Origin: Cerioporus squamosus
Lineage: Eukaryota; Basidiomycota; Agaricomycetes; Polyporales; Polyporaceae
Length of the DNA stretch: 64,000 nucleotides
Direction: 5' to 3'
NCBI GenBank assembly: GCA_022592435.1
Contig: JABYQS010000029.1
Location: forward strand, 186,001 to 250,000
Numbering within the stretch: the stretch's first letter is position 1; each line of letters opens with the position of its first letter. Shown piece by piece: positions 45,948 through 57,785 of the stretch. Both the position numbers and the translations under genes were made by a program. The notes beneath the pieces are model-generated. The model had not been told where the DNA came from. It saw only the letters and a list, made by a program, of their open reading frames with translations, and searched no databases.

Positions 45948-47977
45948 CTATGGGGGAGGCCCCAGAAACAGCATGAACCCCTCGCCGTCCCCAGCAGGCG
46001 CGAGCCCGCGGAAATACGTCGCATCCCCGAGGTAATCCACCCTCCGCAGCCCGTCGCCCTCCGGCGGCGTCACCCCGCCCACCGGCAGCCGCATGCGCCG
46101 CCAGTACGCCTGACGCACCATCATGCCGCGGTCCTCCGAGAGCTCCGCCACCTCGTGCTGGAACATGCGCTCCTCAAAGTTCGCAATGAGCGCGTTCAGT
46201 ACGTCCGCGACCTGCACGACGAGCCGCTCGTGGTGCGCGAGCACCGTCACCGGCCAGAGGAACTCGGGCCTCGGGTCCCCCGCCAGCGCGGTGATCTTCA
46301 GGCTGGGCACCCCGGGGTACGTCGCGGGCTGCGCGCCGTTGGGGCCGTCGATGTAGAAGTCGGTGAGTGTGACAGGCTCGCGCCGACGCGCTCTGCAGGC
46401 ACTGCTGTAGCCGTAACCGTTACCCATGGGAGCAGTCGCGCTGGCCAGCGCTTGTGCTCGTGCTCGTGCTCGGCCGGCCTCCGATGCGCCCACTCCCAGC
46501 AATTGGATGTCCTCTGCGCGGTAGCGCAGGTCGAAGTGCAGCGGGGGCCTCCCGACGATCCTGTGCCGCAGGAACGGATTCAGCTGCAGCGCCTCTGGGG
46601 GCAGCTCGGGGGCGTCCAGCTGCGGGGTCGGCCAGAGGTCCGGGCGCGGAGGCAACGACGGGTGCTCGACGCGCGGCGCCCACCGCTCGGGGTGCAGCGT
46701 CCCGTCGGGATCGCGCAGCGTCGCCAGCATCGCGTTCACCTGGGGCGGGCTGAGCTCCCGTGGGGGGTCCAGCGGGGCTGGGGTGGACGTCAGCTTTCGC
46801 GCGATCGCACAACAGGAAGAAGGGTGAGTAACACACTCGCGTTGTGCACGACCATGCCCCACGGCCGGTCGATGTACGGGCGCGCCCACGCGCCGTACGC
46901 CCGCCATTGCGCGGGTGTGACTTCGCGGGCGGTTGAGTACGGCCAGTTCGCGAGTTCGTCGTCTTCGGCTTCAGCATTCTGCCAGGTCTTCCGCGTCGGT
47001 GCGGCCTCGCCCTGCGTTTGGTCAAAGCATTACGTCAACGCGCCGATCTCAGCACAGTCAGCCTTTGGTTGCCCGTGCTCGCGTACTCGCAAGATCGAGC
47101 CCCCAGAAGTCTGCGGGACATGCGGAAAGAAGAGGAAGGAGAGGAAGAAGGAAGATGCACGCACTGAAGAGCCGCTTCGGGTGTAGCAGCGAAAGCCACG
47201 ACTTTGGGCGATCCCGCTGGCCGCCATCGCCATTCACACTTCTGCTCCTGTTGTTGGTGTTCCGTTCGCCCGCAAGCCTCCTGCTCGTTCTGGTGCTGGC
47301 CCGGGTTCTGCGGCGGCATGAAGGCCTCTTTGCACTTGACTTTCGCGGACGCTTCGCCATATCTGTCCAGCTTCTGGTGCCTGATCGCGGGGCCTGCCGG
47401 TGCTAGCAGGGATGTGCAGCGAATGTCTTGCGCTGCCATTGCCAGCATGAGTGCGAGACGCTGTTTCGTTCCCCATTCCCATCCCGTTGCTTGTCCCGAT
47501 GGCGGCCCCTGTGACTGTGGCAGCTCGCGGACGCGCTCGCGGGAAGAAGGGCGGCTCCTCTCGCTGTGCATACGACTGCGGCTGCGACTGCCTATGCAAC
47601 ATACGCCCGCCCTCCCGCTTCTCCTCGTCTCCGCCCTCATGCACCTGCCTTGCGCGGGCCATGGGCGGCATCACCGGGCGCTGCGCATGCGCGTGTGCGC
47701 CAGCGACGTACCCCTGCGCGTACGATGGCGTCCCGCGGCGCTCGCCCGGGGCCGGGAGCGGGAAGAGCCCGCGCATCTCTGGGGAGGGCACCCAGGAGCG
47801 CCGGAAGTCGACCGTGTGCTGCATGTTCGCGGCATTCGGCGGGCGCTGCCATTGCTCGTCGTCGTATTGCGCTTCGGCGGCCCTGGATACTGGTACTGGC
47901 ACTGACAGAGGCCGGCGAGTACCGTTCGCAGCAGCTGACGTACGGGATTGGTAGGTCTGAGCTTGTGCTGGAGGCAT
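45948..47977 (-). CDS. DUF6699-domain protein (N-terminal structure uncertain)
   Basis: The C-terminal exon (46837-45948) encodes the DUF6699 core found in many mushroom proteins: LQLNPFLRH, HFDLRYRAED, ATYPGVPSLKITAL, FLWPVTVLAHHE and VQVADVLNALI. An upstream exon (about 47011-46839) with KTWQNAEAEDDELANWP and AYGAWARPYIDRPWG joins through a GTGTGT donor. The N-terminal frame starts at ATG 47977 (MPPAQAQTYQSR) and is Gln/Pro/Arg-rich and disordered. It stays in the same frame as the next piece (GFRCYTRSGSS) but for one TGA at 47236-47234, followed at once by an ATG. Either an unseen intron removes the TGA, the gene starts at 47233, or it is mutated. The domain has no assigned function. Confidence 0.65.
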
Positions 47978-48907
47978 GAGTGCAGAGTGCGCTTTTTTAC
48001 GTCTGCGATCACGTCCTCGCTTGGTAACAGTATGCGAATCTCCACGTCTGGGTTCTGTGTGCGCGATCGACTTCGGATATATGGGAGGGAGTGCTGTATA
48101 GAGCTTGCAATTTGGATAGGAGGTGGATCGACTGGGTTCTTGGATCTGGGACGCCGGGATCTGGCAATGTCGGACAATGTGGCGTGGAGCTCGCGGCCTG
48201 AGATGCCGAGGTATGTGCGCGGTGGGTGGGATGGGGTACGTGTGAGCAGGGCGGGGATCGCCCGTCCAGCGTGGTAGGTCGGGGCGGAAAGGGAGGAGGG
48301 ACGAAGGGAGACGTGCTTGAGGTGCTCGAAGGACCCCCAGAGGCTGCACAACGCGGTGCAGGGCTTGCTGACACTGCACAGCCGGGCTGGCCAGAGTAGA
48401 GGTGTCCTAGGGCCCGCAGGAGGAAAGTCTTGCACTATCGGCTATATCAGCCACGCGCCCTGCCACTGGCTTTGCGCGAGTGCAGGGCGAGGCGGGTGGG
48501 AATTCTCGGCGGGCTTCTTCTCGCGGGGCCGTGCTTGTTCCCGTTTTGGGAGCCCTTGAGGCTCGGGAGTGTCTGGTTTGTCTCCGTAACCACCGCTTGT
48601 GTGCTGCTATGTTTCTGTGTCCCTGTATACGTCATGAAGTTCTTGTTCAGACTTATGTCCGAGTGATGCCTGGCTTACCGCGTCAACGCGAATTCGAGGG
48701 GCAAGGTTGGCTGCACGTGACCGTGGCGACTCATTACACGCGTTTGCAACGCGTGAAAGCCGCGTGCAACATGAGCAAATCCAAGTTAAGGACGCAAACT
48801 TGACAGAAAGCGACTATGCTACAATGACGAAGATCAAGACAAACAGGCAGGTTTTAGGGCGACGATAAAGCACAGTACCCCAAATGAAGCCTGATCGACA
48901 TGGCGAC

Positions 48908-49987
48908 CTATGTGTCTTCGCTCTTGAGCTTGACCGAGCTCGGTGACACTCCGTCCGCAACCCCAACGTCGGCAACCTGCACCTCGGCCTCGGCGACCGC
49001 AACATCCAGCTCCTCCTCCTTTGCCCCCTTCTGCTCCTTCAGCCACCGCTTGAGCACGCACTCCCTTTTCCCGCCGCTAGTGCCCTTGCATCCCTTGCAC
49101 CGGCGGCCATGGCCGACCATGAGGACGTGCAGGCCGAACTTGAGGTCGTTTGGGATCCTCAAGTCGAGGTGGGCCTGTGCCGTCACCCTGTCCGCCTTCG
49201 GCGGTACCCATCCCAGTAGCCGCGACAATCGGAAGACGTGTGTGTCGACAGGGAATGAGGAGCGGCCGAGGCAGAAGAGCAGCACGCACGAGGCCGTCTT
49301 CGGCCCTACACCGTCGTACGAGACCAGCTCGGCCATCGCCTCCTCGTCGGTGGCCTACTGCTGCGGCCGCTTTGGCCTTGCCTTTCGTGTCTTCGCCGCT
49401 CTCCGTCTTCACGCTATTGACCGACGCCCCGGCAAGGTGCTGCAGCGAGTATTCGCCATGCCGCTCGCGCACCTCCCGCAGGACGTTCTGTATCACACCC
49501 GCCTTCTTGTTCGCCAGACCGCCCGTCCTGATCGCCTCCACGACGTCCTCTCTCTTCGCCTGCGCGATCGACGCAAAGTTGTTGCGCCCAAACGCCGCGT
49601 CCAGCCCGCGCTTCGCCGCCGTCGAGTTCCGCGAGGACGTGTTCTGGCTGAGGATCGTGCCAATGAGCGACTCGAGCACGTTCGGCACGCTCCCGCACGT
49701 GCGCGCCGCGTTGTTCGCCTCGGACGGCGGGCTGCGGCGGCGCCGCGCGGCGAGGTCGGGGTGCGTCGCGGATAGGAGCGCGTGCACCTGCGCGGCCTCG
49801 GTGGGCGTTGGGCGGGCAAAGTCTGGGAACGGGGAGGTGACGGAGTGCGAAGCCAGCAGTTTAAGCTTTTTGGCTCGGTGGGAGATGAGGGATCTGCCTG
49901 TGTCGCTGCCGCTGCCGTTGCTGCGTCACCGCTGGCTCCGAGCGGTGGGATCGACGGTGTCCGTGGACGCTTCAACTTCGGCGGCAT
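48908..49987 (-). CDS. Endonuclease III-type HhH-GPD DNA glycosylase
   Basis: The model is exon 49987-49930, exon 49897-49413 and exon 49354-48908, 329 residues, start MPPKLKRPRTP. The helix-hairpin-helix and catalytic region reads LVSYDGVGPKTASCVL, with Lys200 as Schiff-base nucleophile and Asp218 in FPVDTHVFRL. Upstream is VLESLIGTILSQNTSS, the usual Gln-containing helix. Downstream, RIPNDLKFGLHVLMVGHG is typical of fungal members. The enzyme removes oxidised pyrimidines in nuclear base-excision repair. The canonical C-x6-C-x2-C-x5-C iron-sulfur loop is not present; the tail has only CKGC and one further Cys. The second intron (58 nt) removes an Ala/Lys-rich stretch and restores frame. The first intron is only 32 nt, so that join is doubtful. 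Confidence 0.85.
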
Positions 49988-52900
49988 GTCGTATCTCACA
50001 CACGGACGCAGTAGGTGTCGTTGGAATAGGGCCAGAGCACGGTAGTGATATCAGGTAGTGTGTTCGGCGATTCTTAACCTCACAGGGGAGGGTTTGCCTG
50101 CAGGAGATGGAAGTTAGCGGAGAAGGAAGGAGCTGCTAGCCTCAGCCTGGGCGAAGTGTGGTCATCCACGTGGCACTTGCTTCCGCTTTCCATGTTTGGC
50201 AGATGTGCCGCTTCCGTAAGGAGACGCCCTGGGATCGTCGATCTGTGTCTACGTCACCGCATCGTCCACAGTCGTCCACGCAGCTTGCGCAGGACCACCA
50301 CGACCGCCCTCCCGCTCTCATGACCTCTTTCCCAGCTGTATGCGCACTACTCTAACAGATACTATCTCAAATGAACGGAACATATGCACCCGCTGGGTAG
50401 CCACACATCAGCATATCCTGGATAGGACGTGGCCTTGTGTCCATCCCGAAAGCCTCATCCTTACGGTCTCCCCACCCCTCCCCGCGCAAGCCGAGCCACA
50501 CCACTTACACCATCTTTGGGAGGACGTTAGTCAATGTCTACAGCCGCATACGCGGATTACTGTGCAGGCGAGCCGTCATCTTCTTTGCCCCGTTACGTGA
50601 TCGAGCGCGCCGGACTCTTCTAGCAGCGAACCCTCCCACCTATCTCGTACATCTGGTATCTACGCGCAATCGCATGCCGCCCATATAACCCTCCACCCAA
50701 ACGGATGCATATGGCGACAGGCCGCGAAATGAACTTGCAAGTTCTAGGTATCCCCGGTGCGTGAGCTGTGGACTGTGATCCGGCCACCAGATGCGACGTC
50801 GCGGGCGCACCGAAAGACGCTATACTGCGATGGGGAGGAGATGGCGCATATGTGCGGACGATGTCCATGATGATGGTGGATGGATTCTGCTGCGATGGGG
50901 ATGGGCGATCGGCACAGCGGGTCGGAAGCTTGAAGGTTAATGTCTTACTAGCTTCCACCCGTCCTTCCCCCTCCTGCTACTGCCGGCACAGGGTCCAAGC
51001 ATGCGGTGATGGGGTGTGCCCTTCCGTCGCCGGGTACGCGGTGTGCCGTGGTCACGTACTCATTGGTGACTGGCATTGACAAGTTACTTCCCCAGGCGTT
51101 CGTTGTCGTTCCTGCAACGTGCACAGGCCCTGAGGCTGGGAGTGTTGACAGAACGTGGCGACATGAATCTGCTTCTCCCCGCGTGTCTTTCTGCCATCGG
51201 CCCCGCACCACGTTCAACACGGACGTCACTCCGCATTTTGGGTGGAAGCAATGAGGAACGCGAGGCAGCTCGCCCCGTCACAATCCATGTGCGCAGCGGG
51301 CTTGCGTTAGTGCGTGTGGCCGACGGAGGAGGATTATCGGTGGATCGCGATCGTGATTGTAGCTGACGATGCGCAGGCATATGATTCTCTTCCAGGGCGC
51401 CCGCCTTCGTGGGCGGTGCACGACCAGCGACGCGTATTCCGCCGCGGAAGCAATCGCGCCGTACTTAGGCGGGGCACGTTCCCTGCAGCCTCCTCGTGTT
51501 CGGTCAATGTGACGGCGGACTGACTGCTCCGCCGCTGACGGTGCGTGCGCAGTCCGTAGGCTATACCATGAACTCGCTCATGAAGTCGTATCCTGCCATG
51601 TTCCGAACTCGGATAGGACGAATGGTTATTCGATCACATTCATATCCACGATACACGGCGCAGGCTACGTTAGAGCAGCGGACAGCTCCTGTGATATGTA
51701 TGATATGTCACTACATACTCTTTCAGCGTGAAGACAAACACTTACAGGATATGGAAACCATAGCGGATCGATATGCCACCCGTACCGCAAAGGACAGACG
51801 ACATTCCGAGGAACTATCGACTTATCGACCCATCGCCCCCCACTCACCGATCGCACGTCCGAGCTAGGACTGCCCGGGACGACACGGGCGGACAGCTGGG
51901 AGGAACAGAGAGGTACGCTCACATGGCTGCTGTCGGCGCAGGCGGAGGGCGCATCATCAGATGATCCCCCGCCTGCGCGATGAGATACGGGAAATTAGAT
52001 AGCGGTAGTGGGTGGCACACCTGCCATGGCGGCGGAGGAGGATGTCGGCTGGCCATGGGACCGGTGGCGACATGCGCAATGGCAGAGCTGGCAAAGCTCG
52101 AGCCGAGCGGCGAGCTATCCGAGCCACCGCTTGCAGTGACGGTGTCGTACCTGTGTGTGCGCGTGCGGGGAGGAGTGAGAGGGGCAACGCAACGTGCCCC
52201 CCGCTAGCAGGGATCAGTTGCTAGGCAAATGATACTCGAAACGGAACGGAAGCAGATAGCCCATCTCTTCCTGCTCCTGCTCCGAGCTCCGAGTCCCGAG
52301 CCCATCCGTCCCATCACCTTCGCCATGCTGTTTCCCATATGCGGTTGCGCTTCGTAGAGTGTGACATCGCCCCGCCAGAGCGCTGTGGCCATGGCGCTTC
52401 CGTCCACCCGTCCCCCCGCACCCGAGTGCCCTGCGCCCTGCACCGGACTCGCGTGAGCGGGGACGTGCGTCGTGTATCGTCCATCTGTTACTGCGTCGCG
52501 TGCCACCATTGCTGCTGCGAAACCGAGGCATGAGTTAACTCTGAACTTTCGCGAGCCGAGCAGTCTGTTGACCGGGATGTGGGACATTTCGGATCCTCGG
52601 ACGTTCGTCAGGTGGGACTTCGAGATGTCTCGTGAGTAGATGACGGGAAGTGTGGTCTGACGTGCGCGCAGACAGGCTTAGGGTTCGAAGCTTCGCCCTT
52701 GGCACCACACTCGCGCTCTCTCATTCACGACCGCATCCGGCCGTGCATAGCGTGTGTGGTCGGCCGCAGAATCACCCCCCACGGCAGATAGACATGGAGA
52801 GATGGGCGATTGCGCGAGGAGATCCGGAGGGCCCATACACGGCGCGGAGGATCCGAAGTCAGGGCCCCTCCTAGCTCGGACGTGCGCAATGGCGTTGGGA

Positions 52901-54270
52901 TGGCGGGCGGGATGCCATCTGGCATCTGTGGCTGCATGACCTGCGGCTCGCAGTCTCCAAACGGCATGCTCAATGCTGCCATATCCGTGTCCGCGCACGC
53001 CTCGAGGCCGCCTCGCTAGGAAGCCGTACCGGTCGCTGGCAGGTGTGGCTCGCTTGCGCTCCGTCGGCGATGGTATCGCGACGGCATTGAATTTGCTGCT
53101 GGTGCTGGCTGATCCGGACAGCCTGCGCCCTTGGCCCAGTGCGCGTCGCACTGCGCCCCGTCCCGCATGGCACGGCGCCCAGATGGTCCGGGCGAGATGC
53201 TGGACGTCCACGCTCAGGCCCGATGCTCCGGGGCCGGGGTCACGCGTCGTCTTGTCTGCCGCCACGGACGGGGGCGTGCGAGGGGCTCGGGGCGGTGGCG
53301 CGGGCGGCGGAGGTAGCGTCGCGGAACCAGATGGGGCAGGGGGCGCGGCGGGGGTCTTGTACGCGCACTGTGCCACTGGACGCGTCGGACTCGCCCCGTC
53401 GCCCGCGTCGATCTCCAACACGATCGAGACAAGCCCACACACCTCGCTCACTCTCCGGTCTCCCAGCTGCCTCCTGCCATATCCGGCGCCCGGTTCCCAG
53501 GGGCCGGTCTCCCATATCTAGGCGGCTTGTGCGCGCTCTCCGCGGGCGGCTGCTGTCCTGAAAATCCTGGCCATCCGGAGGGTTGCACCGTGCACGCTGG
53601 GAAACAGACAGGATTCCATCCAGATAGTCCGACATCCTCCCCCGGTCTCCCATGAGTCAAGCGCACCCGCGCTCCCCGCCCGCACGACCACGAATCCGTC
53701 GTCGCATGCAGTCACTTTACGAAAACGGCCTGCAACGAGGCGTTCGGTACGCAGCGGTCGGCCTTGCACGCCACACCACGCCCCGGGCTGTGCGCGCCAT
53801 GGCCCTCGTTCAGCCTGCCTGGGATGGCAGGTGCGTCCGTCGTCTGTCTGTCCTTCCAAGTTCCCGCCACGGCTCGATGGGGGCAGCCTGACTCGGCGTG
53901 TGCGTGTCGCTCTCGCCACGCGCGGGCGCGAACGGGGATTGCACGAGACTTTATCGAGCTTTCCATCGAGCGATGTGATAACGGCATACGGACATCTGCA
54001 AGACAATAAGCACGCCGTGGTTCCTGTACCCGAGCGTGCGGGCCTGCGAAGCTGGGCGAACAATAAGACGTTTTCGCCGAAGATGGCTGAGAAGAATCTG
54101 TTTTTGCGTGTTTGGCAACGGAATGGAGGTGATTCACCGTACGCTGATTCGGGCTTAGGCCCGTGCACGCGTCTCGATGCGTTGGCGGCAGCACAATGAA
54201 CGGGATCTGGGATGCGATCTCGTCAGTACGCGGGGCTCTCAGCGGTCGGCGCGGTCGCACCTTCCTAACC
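49988..54270. other. Intergenic or decayed region
   Basis: No assembled gene. On the minus strand, 52215-53450 has long open frames; the pieces FGDCEPQVMQPQMPDGIPP (near 52930) and MGYLLPFRFEYHLPSN (ending 52215) have gene-like composition and could be exons of an unrecognised protein. Phases could not be closed. 50050-52200 shows nothing. Confidence 0.35.
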
Positions 54271-54276
54271 TATAAA
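54271..54276 (+). promoter_or_regulatory. TATA box of HMG gene 3
   Basis: TATAAA is 192 bp before the ATG at 54463. A CT-rich leader (CTCCCTCTTCCTTTTCCC) lies just before the start codon. Confidence 0.5.
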
Positions 54277-54462
54277 GATCTCCTGCGTATTGTCTTCGCC
54301 CTCGTCCGTCCTGTGCGCAATTGTTCTCCTCGGGGCCTCTGTGCCACCTCCCGCCATCCCTCCTGCCACTCCAGGAGCGCCGCCTATTCTTCTGCCTCGA
54401 GGAAACTTGCCTGCGTTTACCAAACTCCCTCTTCCTTTTCCCTTCCGCTAACGAGAACAATC

Positions 54463-56306
54463 ATGCCTGCTTACCGCACTCGCGACGCCTCTGCGCGCAG
54501 TAAGTCTCCTCTATTCTCCTCCCCCCTCCCGCTCCCCGCCGCACCGAGCTCAACGAACCTACCTCTTGTTCCCGCCCGCCGCCGCGCAGCCCTCGAAGTA
54601 TCGACGGACGCCCCACCGCCCCCCACCGTTTCCATCATTTCCCCGACGCCGCGCGCCTTTACCTTCCCTATCCACGACACTCGCTTCCCGAACTCGCCGT
54701 CCAGTTCGCCCTTCGAGCCCACTTTGAAATCCATTCCTTCGACGCCACCGCCCTTGCGGCCATTCTCGCCGACATCATCTATCGGCTCAGACTCTTCGAT
54801 TTCTGTTCTATCTTCACCGACGGCCCCGCCATCCTCGCAGGCCTCCTCGCATCGCCGACGTAGATCGACGGTGAGCGACATCGGGGAGCGGCGGCCAAAG
54901 AAGGGCGATGACGACTACATCAAGCGGCCGGAGAACGCGTTCATCCTGTTCAGACGGAAGAAGTGCGAGGAGCGCCAGGCCGCGCAGGACGACGATGACG
55001 GTTCGTCCGGGCCGGTCAAGAAGCAGCGCCAGGCGGACCTCTCGAAGACGATCTCCCAGCAGTGGAAGAGCCTCGCAGCGGAGGAGCGCCAGTACTGGGA
55101 GGACCTCGCGAAGGAGAAGAAGAAGGAGCACGAGGCGATGTACCCTAACTACGTCTACCGTCCTCAGCGCACGAAGGACAAGAAGAACAAGAAGGGTAAG
55201 AGCCGCGGCGAGCACGACACCGACACGGAGAGCTTCTCGTTCCTGCTCCCCGTCTCGTCGTCGCCCTCGCGCAGCCTCTCGCGCGACTTCGCCCCGAGCC
55301 ACGGGCACGGACACGGACGACGCGCCGCCTCCGCGCCGACGCCACCGCCTGCGTTCCAGGCCATCCAGTTGCCAACCGTCTGGATGCCGTCGTGCCCGAC
55401 TTCACCTTCCCTCGTTCCGAGAATCAGCGGGCGGTCTCCGGCTCCGATGGCGAACATCCCTCCGCCAACGGAGTCCGCTCCTCTGACGACCTTCGATTAC
55501 GCACCTAATGACCACCTCTTCATGCCCTCGTATCAACCCCATTGTGCGTTCGACGGGAGCGGTCTTCAGGTACGTTCGCTATTGTCTTCTCCGAGCGCGT
55601 TGGCGCGTTGCTTCGCGACGGCTCCGAGCTCCGAGTCGGGACTGTGCGCTGACGACAGCCTGTACAGCAGCAGTCCAACGAAGCCTACCAACACATGTTC
55701 CAGCAAGTGTCAGCCGATAACGCACAGATGGGCGGCCCATTACTCCACGCACTCACCATCCCTCCGCGCGATGCGAGCGCGCCCGGTATGTCCCCCGCCG
55801 ACGCGATCGCATCCTCCCTCGTCTCCCCCTCCGACACGTACTCGTCGAGCATGTCGCCGACGAGCTCGCACGGCGGCCCGTTCACGCCCGCCGACGCGCT
55901 CCGGATGATGTCGCTCGTGCAGCACAAGGACGTCCCGGAGAACGTCGACGCCGACAACGACGTGAGCGAGATGCCCGCAATGCCGTTCGGGTTCTGGCCC
56001 GGGGAGGCGATGTGGACGGACATCGAGAACCTGATGCCGGACGACTTCAACCTGAGCTCGATCCCCCCTGTCGAGCTCGGGCTCGCGCAGTTCGAGGCGC
56101 TGCCCAACCAGCAGGAGTCGACGTCGTCCGGGTGCGGCGAGTGGATGGGCCCGTACGGGCACGCCGGTGGGGCCCAGCACGGCGTGGACTACCCCGCCGA
56201 GCACGAGATGATGCCACCTGAAGAGCACGACTTTGACGATGCCGCAACGCCCGGGGGGCCGGACAGCTTCGCGGGCATGTTTGCGCACGAACACATGAAC
56301 TGGTGA
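54463..56306 (+). CDS. HMG-box transcription factor 3
   Basis: Exons 54463-54499, 54590-55569 and 55668-56306 close to 551 residues. The first intron has a perfect GTAAGT donor; if retained it would stay in frame and add 30 residues. The HMG box (about residues 122-208) reads YIKRPENAFILFRRKK, LSKTISQQWKSLAAEERQYW and MYPNYVYRP, followed by a basic tract (KDKKNKKGKSRG). It has an acidic/Ser-Gly insert (QDDDDGSSG) between helices 1 and 2 that genes 1 and 2 lack. The N-terminus is Ser/Pro-rich. The C-terminal third is acidic with SPADAIASS, MPFGFWPGEAMWTDIENL and MFAHEHMNW, probably an activation region. The class is that of fungal MATA-type sexual-development regulators. Confidence 0.92.
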
Positions 56307-57073
56307 TGACTCGGTCGGCTCGCGCGGGCGTGGGTCGACGCGCAATGGACGCTCAGCTGTAAGATTATTACTGCACTCACCTCCTCTCTCCCGTCCCTCC
56401 TCATCCCATCCCGCACCACAACTCCCGTCTCGCACGCATCCATTCCCATCCTGCGATATCCCGTTTCCTCTGGGGTTTATTTGTATGGGCGCGCCTCTCG
56501 TCTTCCTGGGCCGCCCCCGTTGTATTCTCAGTTTGTCTGTTCCGAAATTCCTGCCACACTGTAGTTTTATCAGTTTCCAGTTCTCCCTTCTCTGTCGCAG
56601 CTGTACCACCTCCCGCCCATCCCCGTCGGATCCGTAGCATTATATGGTTGTCACGCATCGCCCACTCACCTCACGCATTATTTTGCATACGACACGCTCC
56701 CGCCTTCACCCCCTCTCACCTCTCCCGCACTCATCCAACCCCGCGTCCGATACCCGCCACACCTTCAACACCATCCGCCGCCCACCCGCCCGCCTGCTAT
56801 CGCCGCACCCCACACGCCCAGCCCTAGCCCCTTTCAGCGCGGACAACCCATTCCCCCCTCACTTATGACATTATTTGCTGCTTACCTGTCGTCTGTGGCA
56901 CATATCCCGCACCGAATACAAGGAAGCGCATAGATGAGATGACGAAGCTTCTCCCGTGGCGAGCCGTGTGCAGTGTGCAGAGTGTGGCGCGAGGCGTCGA
57001 GGTCCGTGGTGAGTTCGCAAGTTCGAAGAGTTTGAAGAGGTTGAGTTTAAGAGGGTGAGGAGGACAAAGGTCG
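56307..57073. other. 3' UTR of HMG gene 3 and intergenic sequence
   Basis: Pyrimidine-rich sequence. The converging 177-residue gene ends at 57074. No other feature seen. Confidence 0.5.
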
Positions 57074-57785
57074 CTAGGGAAGGTGGTCGTTAGCCTCGCG
57101 GTCACGGCCTGGCAGTGGTGGCCTGGCGTTGCCACATGTACAGCGCTTCGGACGGTGCCGATTGTCCCTGCAAGAGCGCACTCGCCGTCCTCTCGTTGCA
57201 TTGTCCCTTGTACTCACCTTCCAATGTCTCACCTCTTGAGCAGTTCCTTTGTTCGTGCGCTGGCTCGCCGCAGTTCCTTCTTGACGCAACTAGTCGGCTG
57301 CTGTACTCCGTGAGCTCTGTCCGCCAGGGCGCCCCGACGCGCAGCACGACGCGACGCGACTTGACGTGAAGCGTGCGGTTTCTGCAAGTAGGCTCGCTGA
57401 GAGAGTGCGGGGGTTTGAACTCACCGAGGTACGAAGAGCCTTTGTCCTCTTTCCGCCCCTCCTCTGACTCCTGGGATCTTCGCTGCCGCGTCGGTACATT
57501 CTACGCAGGCACTCCTCTTCTCCGAATCCGAGCGAGCTGAAGTCCAAGTAGACGACGGCGGATGTTATCGATGCCAGGAGGTTATGGTGGAAGAGAGGAC
57601 GTGGACACGCCAGGGTTCAAACGTTCGAGCTTCACGTCGCCACCTTGCCCGAGAAGGTTCTCCGCCACAACGGGAACGGCCGACTCATCATTCGTCCATG
57701 GTCTCGGTGCGCCGCGCTTCGCAGTCCGAGCTCTCTCGCCCGTCATGCTCCTCGTCTTTCTTGGCCGCGGAAGCTCGACGGGCAT
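57074..57785 (-). CDS. Small basic protein of unknown function, 177 residues
   Basis: Four exons (57785-57607, 57536-57425, 57381-57233, 57167-57074) join with consensus GT-AG sites and phases that close exactly. The N-terminus has KTRSMTGERARTAKRG, then a neutral segment AVPVVAENLLGQGGDVKLER and LNPGVSLGFGEEECLRRM. The rest is very basic (SQRRGGKRTKALRTS, VKKELRRASARTKELLKR) and ends NDHLP after a CTCGN pair of cysteines. No signal peptide or membrane helix. The first ATG could lie further upstream, since another minus frame (57688-58092) overlaps. The composition suggests a nuclear, nucleic-acid- or chromatin-associated protein, but I do not recognise the family. Confidence 0.6.

Noticed and set aside
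18455..56306. Mating-type (MAT) locus
   Set aside because: HMG boxes of this class occur, but no HD1/HD2 homeodomain pair, pheromone receptor or mitochondrial intermediate peptidase gene is present, and basidiomycete mating loci are defined by those.
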